NCBI GenBank assembly: GCA_038199035.1
Contig: JBBPZM010000030.1
Coordinates: forward strand, 1-37,984
DNA: 37,984 bases
Direction of reading: 5' to 3'
Source of the DNA: DATAEY01 sp038199035
GTDB lineage: Bacteria > Actinomycetota > Thermoleophilia > Solirubrobacterales > Solirubrobacteraceae
Shown: positions 7,602 through 14,566 of the stretch, in pieces
Layout of the letters: each line of letters starts with the position of its first letter
Position numbering within the stretch: position 1 is the first letter of the stretch
The notes under the pieces: generated by a model
What the model saw: the letters and a program-made list of their open reading frames with translations, nothing else
The model's database searches: none
What the model was told of the DNA's origin: nothing
Made by a program: the position numbers and the translations under genes

Positions 7602-8671
7602 GCCCGCGCCACCGGATGCCCGAGGCCCGCCACCAGGTCCTGCGCGCGCCGGGCGGCGGACTCGCCGGCGATCCACAGGGCGACCACGCCCTCGCTCATG
7701 TCGGCCGCGGGATAGAGGGCCATGTCGCTGATGTTGATGCCCGCTGCGCCCAGCTCCAATGCCAGCTGGGCGATCACGCCGGGACGGTTGGGCACCGAGA
7801 CGCGCAGCTCGTGGACCGGGCCGCCGGCAAGCTGGGCCTCCAGCAGGCGGCGGCGGTCGCCGGCCGCGCCGTCGTTCCATTCCGCCAGCGCACGCGCATC
7901 GGCCGCCGCCAGGTCGTCGCGTGCCCCCTCCAGGCGACGGATCGTCTCGTCGATCGCCCTGCCCAGCGCCTCGCGGTTGGAGATGTAGATGTCGATCCAG
8001 ATCGCGGAGTTGGCGCCGGCCACGCGGGTGGCGTCGCGAAACGACGGGCCGGTGGCGGTCAGCGGCTTGCGCTCGTCGTCGAGGGTCGCGGCGACCTGGG
8101 CGACCAGGACGTTGGCCAGCACGTGGGGCAGGTGGGAGACAGTGGCCATGAGGCGATCGTGGGCGGCGGGGTCGATCGCCGTGGGCCGGGCTCCCAGCCG
8201 CCCGACGAGCCGGTGCACGCGCTCTAGCAGCACTCCCGCCGTGCGTGCGGTCGGGGTCAGGTACCAGACCGCGCCCTCGAAGAGGTCGGCGCGGGCGTGC
8301 TCGACGCCGGACGTCTCGGCGCCGGCGACGGGGTGGCCTCCCACGAAGCGCTCGTCGTCGACGGCTGCGACCAGCGGGGCCTTGACAGAGCCCACGTCGG
8401 TCACCGCGCAGTCCCCCGCCGCCGCGGCGAGGGCGTCGCGGGCCTGGGCCTCGAGCGCCCCCACCGGCCCGCAGCAGAAGCAGGCCTCGGCTCCGTCGAG
8501 AGCCTCGGCCAGCGAGCCGGCGGCGACCTCGATCGCCCCGAGCTTGCGGGCGCGCTCCAGCCGCTCGGGGCTGCGTCCGTAGCCGACCACCTCGGCGTCC
8601 TCGATCCGCTCCCGAGCCGCGAGGCCGATCGAGCCGCCGATGAGCCCGACCCCGAGGACGGCGATCCGCAC
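7598..8671 (-). CDS. tyrA: Prephenate dehydrogenase with C-terminal ACT domain
   Basis: Converts prephenate with NAD(P) to 4-hydroxyphenylpyruvate for tyrosine synthesis. The 357-residue protein begins VRIAVLGVGLIGGSIG, a Rossmann nucleotide-binding loop at 7-16. It continues with DVGSVKAPLV, VGGHPVAGAETSG (the conserved GxHPxxG motif) and a helical domain with ATVSHLPHVLAN. The last 70 or so residues (from HELRVSVPNRPGVIAQLA, through GINISDMAL) form an ACT domain, usually a feedback site for tyrosine or phenylalanine. The start is GTG at 8669-8671, five bases after the DAHP synthase stop. The TGA overlaps the aroA ATG. Regulation by amino acid binding to the ACT domain is inferred. Confidence 0.95.
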   Translation of the reverse strand: MRIAVLGVGLIGGSIGLAARERIEDAEVVGYGRSPERLERARKLGAIEVAAGSLAEALDGAEACFCCGPVGALEAQARDALAAAAGDCAVTDVGSVKAPLVAAVDDERFVGGHPVAGAETSGVEHARADLFEGAVWYLTPTARTAGVLLERVHRLVGRLGARPTAIDPAAHDRLMATVSHLPHVLANVLVAQVAATLDDERKPLTATGPSFRDATRVAGANSAIWIDIYISNREALGRAIDETIRRLEGARDDLAAADARALAEWNDGAAGDRRRLLEAQLAGGPVHELRVSVPNRPGVIAQLALELGAAGINISDMALYPAADMSEGVVALWIAGESAARRAQDLVAGLGHPVARA

Positions 8672-8676
8672 GCCTG

Positions 8677-9753
8677 CTAGCCGCCGCGGCGCAGGCGCAC
8701 GGCGGCCGCCAGCCCTTCGAGCACCGAGACGGTCTGGTCCCAGTCCATGCAGGCGTCGGTGATGGACTGGCCGTAGATCAGGTCGCGATCGCCGAGGCGC
8801 TGGCTGCCGGCGACGATGAAGGACTCGAGCATCACGCCGACGATCGCCGCCTCTCCGCCGGTCACCTGCTCGCCCACCACCTGCGCGGCGCCCGGCTGGC
8901 GCGCCGGGTCCTTGGCGCTGTTGTCGTGCGAGGCGTCGATCACCACGCGCGGGGGGAGCCCGGCCGCGGAGAGCCGGTCCAGCGCGCCGCGCACCGCATC
9001 CGGGCCGTAGTTGGGCGCGTCGCGCCCGCCGCGCAGGATCACATGGGAGTCGGGGTTGCCGCTGGTGTGGAGGATGGCCGGCGTCCCCGTGAGGTCGACG
9101 CCCGGGAAGGTGTGCGGGCTCGCGGCCGCACGGCAGGCGTCGACCGCGACCTGGACGTTGCCGTCGGTGCGGTTCTTGAAGCCGACCGCCATCGACAGCC
9201 CCGAGCCAAGCTGGCGGTGGATCTGGCTCTCCACCGTGCGGGCGCCGATGGCGCCCCAGGCGACGGTGTCGGAGATGTACTGCGGGGTGATGGGATCGAG
9301 GAACTCGACCCCGATCGGCAGCCGTAGGTCGAGGACCTCGAGCAGGAGCTCGCGGGCCCGGCGCAGGCCGGTGTTGACGTCGCCCGTGCCGTCGAGGTGA
9401 GGGTCGTTGATCAGGCCCTTCCAGCCGGTGGTGGTGCGCGGCTTCTCGAAGTAGACCCGCATGACGACCAGCAGGTCCTCCTCCAGCTCGCCGGCCTGCT
9501 CGCTCAGGCGTCGGGCGTAGTCCAGGGCGGCGTCGACGTCGTGGACGCTGCACGGGCCGACCACGACGAGCAGTCGGTCGTCATCGCCGGCCAGCACGGA
9601 CGAGACGTCGCCGCGGCCGCGGACCACGACCTCGGCCTGCTCGTCGCTGAGCGGCAGCTCGCCCAGCAGCTGCTCGGGGGTGACCAGGGGGACGGCCCGC
9701 TCGATCCGCTGGTCGCGGACGTGATGGAGGCCGGGGGGTCGGGTCGAAGCCAT
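8677..9753 (-). CDS. aroF: 3-deoxy-7-phosphoheptulonate (DAHP) synthase, class I AroF/G/H type
   Basis: First step of the shikimate pathway: condenses PEP with erythrose-4-phosphate. At 358 residues it has the E. coli-type class I length. Visible motifs are LVVVGPCSVHD (PEP and metal site), RVYFEKPRTTTGWKGLINDP, PIGVEFLDPITPQY, GARTVESQIHRQ, VGFKNRTDG and VIDASHDNSAKDP, then ESFIVAG and YGQSITDACMDW near the end. The N-terminal extension (about residues 1-45) is where class I-alpha enzymes bind feedback amino acids. Which amino acid cannot be told. The start is ATG at 9751-9753, with an AAAGGA Shine-Dalgarno at 9763-9768. It is the first gene of a tight trio with tyrA and aroA. Confidence 0.95.
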   Translation of the reverse strand: MASTRPPGLHHVRDQRIERAVPLVTPEQLLGELPLSDEQAEVVVRGRGDVSSVLAGDDDRLLVVVGPCSVHDVDAALDYARRLSEQAGELEEDLLVVMRVYFEKPRTTTGWKGLINDPHLDGTGDVNTGLRRARELLLEVLDLRLPIGVEFLDPITPQYISDTVAWGAIGARTVESQIHRQLGSGLSMAVGFKNRTDGNVQVAVDACRAAASPHTFPGVDLTGTPAILHTSGNPDSHVILRGGRDAPNYGPDAVRGALDRLSAAGLPPRVVIDASHDNSAKDPARQPGAAQVVGEQVTGGEAAIVGVMLESFIVAGSQRLGDRDLIYGQSITDACMDWDQTVSVLEGLAAAVRLRRGG

Positions 9754-10066
9754 GCTGCTCGGTCCTTTCAGAAGTCCTGGAGATCCTACGAGGGTCGGGT
9801 CGGTGGGCGTGCGGGCCCTGCGACGAGGTCGAAGGGACGCGTTGCCCGGGAGCGGCGCTCGGCCCGTGGGCCTGGAAGGCGGCGGAGGTGCCGGCCGAGC
9901 GCCTAGCTAAATCGCCAGGCGTAGAACGGGATGTAGCCGTCAAAGCGCGCGCCGGCGGGACCGGCGGCGGGCGAGCAGTCGAGGAGGCGGCCAGCGTTCA
10001 TCCCGTTGGCCGCTTTGTAGCAGAGCGGCGCCTTCTCGGCCAGCGGTGAACCGGGCGGCCCGAGGC
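9754..10066. other. 313-base hisC-to-DAHP-synthase intergenic region with hairpin
   Basis: The gap holds the Shine-Dalgarno of the DAHP synthase gene (9763-9768) and an 11-bp perfect inverted repeat, GGCGCTCGGCC at 9854-9864 and GGCCGAGCGCC at 9893-9903, with a 28-base loop. No T-run follows. It could be the hisC terminator or part of a leader/attenuator for the aro trio. On the minus strand a frame open from hisC ends at TAG 9903-9905 with the tail FDGYIPFYAWRFS. It has no convincing start and is treated as non-coding here. No tRNA-like or riboswitch-like element was recognised. Confidence 0.45.
9854..9903 (-). terminator. Inverted repeat downstream of hisC (terminator or attenuator)
   Basis: Two 11-base arms, fully complementary, enclose 28 bases. 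The hairpin is about 160 bases past the hisC stop and about 100 bases before the DAHP synthase start. That position suits either termination of the upstream unit or attenuation before aroF-tyrA-aroA. Without a U-tract the terminator label is tentative. Confidence 0.35.
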
Positions 10067-11149
10067 TCAGCGCAGGTCGCCGAGGGCACGGAGGAAGCGG
10101 TCGTTCTCGCGCTTCGTGCCGCAGGTAACCCGCAGGAACCCCTCCCGGCCCAGCGCCCCGCCGGCCCGCACGAGCACGCCGCGCTCCGCCAGCCCGCGCA
10201 CGACTTCCGCGTCGTCGCGATCACCGCCCAGCCCAAACCACACGAAGTTGGCCTGCGACTCGGCCGGTGCAAGGCCCATCTCGCGCAGGCCGGCCTCGAG
10301 CTGGAGGCGGCCGGCCACCGCCCGCTCGACGCGACGCTCGACCTCGTCTTGGTGGCGCAGGGCCTCGACCGCCGCGGCCTGCGCGGCGGCGTTGCAGAAG
10401 AAGGGCTGGCGCACCTGGTCGACCGCGACCCGCAGCTCCTGGGAGCCGCACAGGGCGAAGCCCACGCGCAGGCCGCAGAGGCCGTAGACCTTGGAGAAGG
10501 TCCGCAGGAGCACGAGGTTGGGATGGGCCTCGAGCAGCTCGATCGAGGCGTCGGGGTCGGCGGCGAGCAGGTTGAACTCGCAGTAGGCCTCGTCGACCAC
10601 GACGCAGACGTGTCGCGGCACCTGGTCCACGAGCTCGGCGATCTCGTCGAGCCCCACGGCGGTGCTGGTCGGGTTGTTGGGATTGCAGACGATGACCAGG
10701 CGCGTGGCCACGGTCACCGCCTCGGTCATGGCGGGCAGGTCGTGGCGATCCTCGGCGTCGAGCGCGACGGTGACCGCGGTGGCGCCTGTCAGCGCGGGCA
10801 GGTTGGGATAGACCGAGAAAGACGGCCAGGCGTAGACCACCTCGGCGCCGGGCTCCAGCAGCGCCTCCCCGGCGGCCAGCAGCAGGTCGCAGGAGCCATT
10901 GCCCACGGCGATGCGGTTGGCGGGCACGCCGTAGCGGCGCGACAGGCGCGTGCGCAGCGCGGAGTTGGTGGGATCCGGGTAGCGGTTGACGCCGCCCAGC
11001 GCGCGGTTGACGGCGGCGACGACCGCGGGGATCGGCGGCTCGGGCGACTCGTTGGAGGCCAGCAGGGCGACGTCGCCGTCGAGCGCGTAGCCCTCGGCCG
11101 CCGGGTAGACGGGGATGTCGCGGATGCGGCGGGCGAACTCGAGCGCCAT
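10067..11149 (-). CDS. hisC: Histidinol-phosphate/aromatic aminotransferase (HisC-like)
   Basis: PLP-dependent class I/II aminotransferase, 360 residues, typical HisC length. Landmarks are LASNESP near residue 30, NRYPDPTNSALRTRLS, GNGSCDLLL, CNPNNPTSTAVG (Asn of the PLP site near 156), VVVDEAYCEF and RTFSKVYGLCGLRVGF with the Schiff-base lysine at K220. HisC makes L-histidinol phosphate from imidazole acetol phosphate. Lying next to DAHP synthase, prephenate dehydrogenase and EPSP synthase and away from other his genes, it may act instead, or as well, as an aromatic aminotransferase completing Tyr and Phe synthesis. That is a context inference. The start is ATG at 11147-11149, preceded by CACAAT six bases upstream, compatible with a leaderless or very short leader. 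Confidence 0.92.
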   Translation of the reverse strand: MALEFARRIRDIPVYPAAEGYALDGDVALLASNESPEPPIPAVVAAVNRALGGVNRYPDPTNSALRTRLSRRYGVPANRIAVGNGSCDLLLAAGEALLEPGAEVVYAWPSFSVYPNLPALTGATAVTVALDAEDRHDLPAMTEAVTVATRLVIVCNPNNPTSTAVGLDEIAELVDQVPRHVCVVVDEAYCEFNLLAADPDASIELLEAHPNLVLLRTFSKVYGLCGLRVGFALCGSQELRVAVDQVRQPFFCNAAAQAAAVEALRHQDEVERRVERAVAGRLQLEAGLREMGLAPAESQANFVWFGLGGDRDDAEVVRGLAERGVLVRAGGALGREGFLRVTCGTKRENDRFLRALGDLR

Positions 11150-11255
11150 CGCCCTATTGTGCCCGGCGGCGACGGTCCGTGGCGGCGGGCGTGGCGCTCA
11201 GGCGGTACCGGGCGGCCCAGCCCCGCTCACGACATGTCGGGCGGCGGCGCGCCGG

Positions 11256-11681
11256 TCAGGCCGCGCCGGGCGGCCCCCCGCGCCCGTCCTCCTCGCCCTC
11301 GGGGCGGCGCCCGTCGCGGCCGACGTAGCCGTCCTTGCCGCCGGCGCACACGAACAGCGCCTCGCCCTCGCCGACGTTCTTGACCGAGCGCACCGTCTGA
11401 GCGTCGACCCGGGCCAGGCCGCCCGGGCCGAGGCGGTGGACGCTGCCGTCGCCGAAGCTGAACTCGATCTCCCCGCGGTGGACGAAGTAGAGCTCCTCCT
11501 GCTCGTCGTGGTAGTGGCGAGCGGCCTCGTAGCCCGGGGGCATGACGATGGCGTTGACGCCGAAGGCGGTGACCCCCAGCTCCTGACGGATCTTGCGGAA
11601 TCCCGGACCGTCGCCCAGCCCGTCGACGCTGGCCACCGCGTAGCCGTCGCCCTTGACCACCTCGCGCACCGCGTCCGCCAT
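11256..11681 (-). CDS. Cupin domain protein
   Basis: A 141-residue single-domain cupin. The beta-barrel motifs are visible: MPPGYEAARHYHDEQEELYFVHRGEIEF (first cupin motif with the HxH and E metal ligands) and a weaker second motif around VRSVKNVGEGEALFVCAGG. It is a small metal-binding barrel of unknown substrate. The C-terminus is a charged Gly/Arg/Glu-rich tail. The start is ATG at 11679-11681, with AAAAGGACGGGA upstream as ribosome-binding sequence. A longer open frame upstream runs antisense-like through aroH and is not supported. It lies between aroH and the hisC-like gene in the same direction. The neighbours are aromatic genes, but nothing ties it to that pathway. Confidence 0.88.
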   Translation of the reverse strand: MADAVREVVKGDGYAVASVDGLGDGPGFRKIRQELGVTAFGVNAIVMPPGYEAARHYHDEQEELYFVHRGEIEFSFGDGSVHRLGPGGLARVDAQTVRSVKNVGEGEALFVCAGGKDGYVGRDGRRPEGEEDGRGGPPGAA

Positions 11682-11761
11682 CTGTCCCGTCCTTTTGTCG
11701 TGTGCCGGGCCGGCAACCCTACCGGCGGCCGGACCAGCCGGCCGGGCGGCCGCCCCAGCGC

Positions 11762-12127
11762 CTACTGAGCCGACTCCAGGTCGTCGCGCAGAGCCCGGGC
11801 CTCGCCCAGGTAGACGTGACGCGGCTGGTGGTCGGGCTCGGCGTGGTAGTGGGCCAGCAGCCGGATGACCCGGGGCAGCGATCCGGGCACGGCGATCTCG
11901 CGGGCACAGAGCAGTGGTACCTGGCTCAGGCCGGCGCGGCGGGCGGCGACCGCCGGGAACTCGGCGTCGAGGTCGTCGGTGACGGTGAAGATGCACGAGA
12001 CCAGCGCCGCCGGCTCGAGGCCGTTTCGCTCCATCACCTCGCGCACTAGCGTCTCGGTGCGAGCGAGGATCTCCTCGGCGTCGTTGCGGTCCGCCGACAC
12101 GGCGCCGCGAAGGGCGAACAATCGCAT
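11762..12127 (-). CDS. aroH: Chorismate mutase, AroH class
   Basis: Monofunctional trimeric chorismate mutase (Bacillus AroH type), converting chorismate to prephenate. The 121-residue length matches the family. Active-site residues known from the B. subtilis enzyme are present: R7 (ALRGAV), R63/R64 (AARRAGL), C74 and E77 (PLLCAREI), R89 and Y106 (RHVYLGEA). The RNDAEEILARTETLVREV helix is also typical. The start is ATG at 12125-12127, chosen because MRLFALRGAV aligns with the family start. The much longer open frame upstream is a shadow over rluB. A CAGAAT box nine bases upstream may be its -10 element. Its product feeds TyrA, encoded in the same block. Confidence 0.96.
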   Translation of the reverse strand: MRLFALRGAVSADRNDAEEILARTETLVREVMERNGLEPAALVSCIFTVTDDLDAEFPAVAARRAGLSQVPLLCAREIAVPGSLPRVIRLLAHYHAEPDHQPRHVYLGEARALRDDLESAQ

Positions 12128-12174
12128 CGGCGGGCGATTCTGGCAGGCGACAGCGTCGGTCGACGGCGCGCGGA

Positions 12175-12882
12175 TCACTCCCCGCCACGTGCGCTCGCGC
12201 GCAGGGACGCCACCTCGTCCTCCCCCAGGAGCCGGTGCTCCCCCACTCCCAGCCCGTCGAGGGCCAGCGAGCCGAAGCTCCGGCGCTCGAGCCGCCGGAC
12301 GGGGTGGCCCACCGCCGCGCACATGCGCTTGACCTGGCGGTTTCGCCCCTCGTGGATGGTGAGGTCGAGGCGGTCGGAGCCCAGGCGGCGCACCCGGGCC
12401 GGCGCCGTCGGCCCGTCGTCGAGCACCACGCCGCGCCGCAACGCCTCCAGGGCGGCGCTGCCCACGGGGCCGCCGGCCACCGTGACGCGATAGGTGCGCG
12501 GCACCTCGAAGCGCGGGTGGGTGAGGAGGTTGGCCAGCTCGCCGTCGTCGGTGAGGATGACCAGCCCGGTGGCGTCGGCGTCGAGACGCCCGACCGGGTA
12601 GAGGCGCCGGCGATCGGGCACGAGGTCGACCACCACGGGGCGCCCGTGGGTGTCGCGGGCGCTGGAGATCACCCCGGGCGGCTTGTGCACGGCGTAGACC
12701 ACCCGCGCGGCGCCCGCCACCACCTCGTCGCCGTCGAAGGTCACCAGGCTGTCGGGGCCGACGGCGCGCGCCGGGTCGACGACCACCTCCCCGTCTAACG
12801 CCACCCGGCCCTGTGCGACCAGCGCCTCGGCCGCGCGCCGCGACGCCACGCCGGCATGCGCGAGGTACTTGGCCAGGCGCAT
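12175..12882 (-). CDS. rluB: 23S rRNA pseudouridine synthase (RluB/RsuA family)
   Basis: A 235-residue RsuA/RluB/E/F-type pseudouridine synthase that isomerises a uridine in rRNA. It starts with an S4 RNA-binding domain (MRLAKYLAHAGVASRRAAEALVAQGRV, residues 1-60). The catalytic domain has the motif GRLDADATGLVILTDDGELA with the catalytic Asp, and later HEGRNRQVKRMCAAVGHPV, the family C-terminal signature. Length and order are normal. The start is ATG at 12880-12882. The gene is divergent from rlmN with only 20 bases between starts. In many Gram-positives rluB directly follows scpB; here rlmN is inserted between them. Site specificity (RluB versus a paralogue) is inferred from the scpAB neighbourhood. 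Confidence 0.94.
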   Translation of the reverse strand: MRLAKYLAHAGVASRRAAEALVAQGRVALDGEVVVDPARAVGPDSLVTFDGDEVVAGAARVVYAVHKPPGVISSARDTHGRPVVVDLVPDRRRLYPVGRLDADATGLVILTDDGELANLLTHPRFEVPRTYRVTVAGGPVGSAALEALRRGVVLDDGPTAPARVRRLGSDRLDLTIHEGRNRQVKRMCAAVGHPVRRLERRSFGSLALDGLGVGEHRLLGEDEVASLRASARGGE

Positions 12883-12902
12883 CGGTTGCCAGGATATGGG
12901 CC
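12883..12902. promoter_or_regulatory. 20-base divergent start region of rluB and rlmN
   Basis: Only 20 bases separate the two divergent start codons. On the minus strand TATCCT (12891-12896) is eight bases before the rluB ATG. On the plus strand CAGGAT (12890-12895) is seven bases before the rlmN ATG. Overlapping face-to-face -10 boxes with leaderless transcripts would explain how both genes are expressed from so little space. The -35 regions would then lie inside the opposite gene. The boxes are weak matches. Confidence 0.35.
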
Positions 12903-13883
12903 ATGGACATCGAGCTTCTCGACCGCACGCTCGAGCGGGCCGGCGAGCCCGCCTACCGCGCCCGCCAGGTGTGGGAGTGGGCCTCGCGCGGCGCCGGCGC
13001 CTACGCGGAGATGACCACGCTGCCCTTGAGTCTGCGTGAGCGCCTCGAGGAGGAGGTGCCCTTCTCCACGCTGCGCCTCGAGCACGAGGCCCGGGCGAGC
13101 GACGGCACGGTCAAGGCCCTGTTCTCGACCGCCGACGGGCGCCCGGTCGAGGCGGTGCTCATGCGCTACCGCGACGGCCGCCGCTCGGGGTGCGTGTCCT
13201 CCCAGTCGGGCTGCGCGCTGACCTGCTCGTTCTGCGCCACCGGCTCGATGCGCTTCGGGCGCAACCTGACGGCGTCGGAGATCCTCGACCAGGTCCTGTT
13301 CTTCCGCCGCCGCGACGCGGTCGACCACCTGGTGTTCATGGGGATGGGCGAGCCGATGATGAACCTCGACGCCGTGCTCGGCGCCGCGCGGCGGCTGCCC
13401 GACGTGGGCATCACCCACCGCCGCACGGCGATCTCCACCGTCGGGTGGGTGCCCGGGATCGAGCGCCTGACCGAGTGCGACATGCCGCTGCGCCTCGCCC
13501 TGTCGGTGCACGCCGCAGACGACGACCTGCGCTCGACGCTCATGCCGGTCAACCGCCGCTACTCGCTCGAGGAGGCGCTGGCGGCGTGCCGGGCCTACCA
13601 CGCGCGCCGCCGCCGCACCGTGTTCGTCGAGTACGTGATGCTGGCCGGCGTCAACGACCGCTACGAGCAGGCGGTCGCCCTCGCGCAGCGGCTGGACCCC
13701 CGGATCTTCAAGGTCAACCTCATCCCCTCCACCCCGACCGGCGCCTATGACGGGTCCTCCCGCCCCGCCATCGACGCCTTCCGCGCGGCGCTGGAGGCGC
13801 GCGGCCTCCGCGCCACCGTGCGCCTCACGCGTGGGCGCGACATCGACGCTGCGTGCGGGCAGCTCGCGGCGGCCGCTGGCTGA
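12903..13883 (+). CDS. rlmN: 23S rRNA (adenine-C2)-methyltransferase RlmN
   Basis: Radical-SAM methyltransferase modifying C2 of adenine in 23S rRNA (A2503 in E. coli) and in some tRNAs. The 326-residue protein has an N-terminal accessory domain. The cluster motif CALTCSFC gives 4Fe-4S ligands C104, C108 and C111. GMGEPMMN is the SAM-binding GEP motif, and there is LSVHA. Two catalytic cysteines are present, C97 (GCVSSQSGC) and C318 in the C-terminal AACGQLA. The start is ATG at 12903, where MDIELLDRTLERAGEPAYRARQ matches the family start; upstream in-frame sequence is the rluB antisense. It is on the plus strand, against the surrounding operon. A degenerate second copy of the last codons lies just past the stop. 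Confidence 0.97.
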   Translation: MDIELLDRTLERAGEPAYRARQVWEWASRGAGAYAEMTTLPLSLRERLEEEVPFSTLRLEHEARASDGTVKALFSTADGRPVEAVLMRYRDGRRSGCVSSQSGCALTCSFCATGSMRFGRNLTASEILDQVLFFRRRDAVDHLVFMGMGEPMMNLDAVLGAARRLPDVGITHRRTAISTVGWVPGIERLTECDMPLRLALSVHAADDDLRSTLMPVNRRYSLEEALAACRAYHARRRRTVFVEYVMLAGVNDRYEQAVALAQRLDPRIFKVNLIPSTPTGAYDGSSRPAIDAFRAALEARGLRATVRLTRGRDIDAACGQLAAAAG

Positions 13884-13937
13884 CAGGCCGCGCGCTGGCA
13901 GGACGCCGCCTGCGGACAGCTCGCGGCGGGCGGGGGT
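13845..13937 (+). repeat. Imperfect 57-bp-spaced duplication of the rlmN 3' end
   Basis: The rlmN segment starting GACGCTGCGTGCGGGCAG (13845) recurs 57 bases later as GACGCCGCCTGCGGACAG (13902), followed in both by CTCGCGGCGG. The shift is exactly 19 codons. In the first 24 bases of each copy the three differences are all synonymous for DAACGQLA. The second copy lies after the stop codon, in the 89-base gap before the convergent scpB end. Confidence 0.55.
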
Positions 13938-13972
13938 CTGCGGTGTCCGAGGCGCGAGCGAGCCGGGCGGAG

Positions 13973-14566
13973 TCAGCTCGCGGCCGGCTCCCCCGCCACC
14001 CCCATCCGCGCCTCCCCGGCCGCCAGCAGCCGCTCGCGCAGCTCGCCGGCCTCCTCGGGGCTGGGATCCCAGCGCGCGGGGTCGGGTAGCTCGTCGAGCG
14101 CGCGCAGGCCGAAGAGCTTGAGGAAGAGCTCGCCCGTGCGGTAGAGGACCGCCCCGAACTGGGAGCGCCCCGCCTCCTCGATCAGCCCCCGCTCGTGCAG
14201 GGTCGCAGTCGCCGAGTCCGAGGCCACGCCGCGGATGCGAGCCACCTCCGGGCGCGAGATCGGCTGGAGGTAGGCCACGATGGCCAACGTCTCGGCCTGG
14301 GCCGGGGTGAGCGGCGGCGTCCGGGGGCGCGCGAGCAGGCGCCGGGCGGCGGCGTCGGTCGAGGGATCGCTGGCCAGGACGAAGCCGCCGGCCAGCTCGC
14401 GCAGGACGATCCCGCGAAAGCCCTCGGCGTAGCGCTCGCGCAGCCGGGCCAGCGACTCCACCACCTCGCCCTCCCCCACGCCCGCCGCCTCGGCCAGCTC
14501 GCCGGCGCCGACGGGGTCGCTGGAGAGGAAGAGCAGCGCCTCGAGCGTGCGGTCGATCTCCCTCAC
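13973..14566 (-). CDS. scpB: Segregation and condensation protein ScpB
   Basis: Winged-helix subunit of the SMC-ScpA-ScpB condensin complex acting on the nucleoid. The 197-residue protein starts REIDRTLEALLFLSSDPVGAGELAEA, the first winged helix. It continues with FVLASDPSTDAAARRLLARP and the family-defining LTPAQAETLAIVAYLQPISRPEVARIRGV. Then comes HERGLIEEAGR and, near the end, YRTGELFLKLFGLRALDELPD. The start is GTG at 14564-14566, overlapping the scpA stop by four bases (GTGA). Coupling ensures stoichiometry with ScpA. It converges with rlmN. The C-terminal 25 residues are Ala/Glu-rich and not conserved. Confidence 0.96.
   Translation of the reverse strand: MREIDRTLEALLFLSSDPVGAGELAEAAGVGEGEVVESLARLRERYAEGFRGIVLRELAGGFVLASDPSTDAAARRLLARPRTPPLTPAQAETLAIVAYLQPISRPEVARIRGVASDSATATLHERGLIEEAGRSQFGAVLYRTGELFLKLFGLRALDELPDPARWDPSPEEAGELRERLLAAGEARMGVAGEPAAS

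Noticed and set aside
9940..10272. 110-codon minus-strand frame over the end of hisC
   Set aside because: It overlaps hisC in another frame, has Arg/Ser-rich shadow composition and no recognisable domain.
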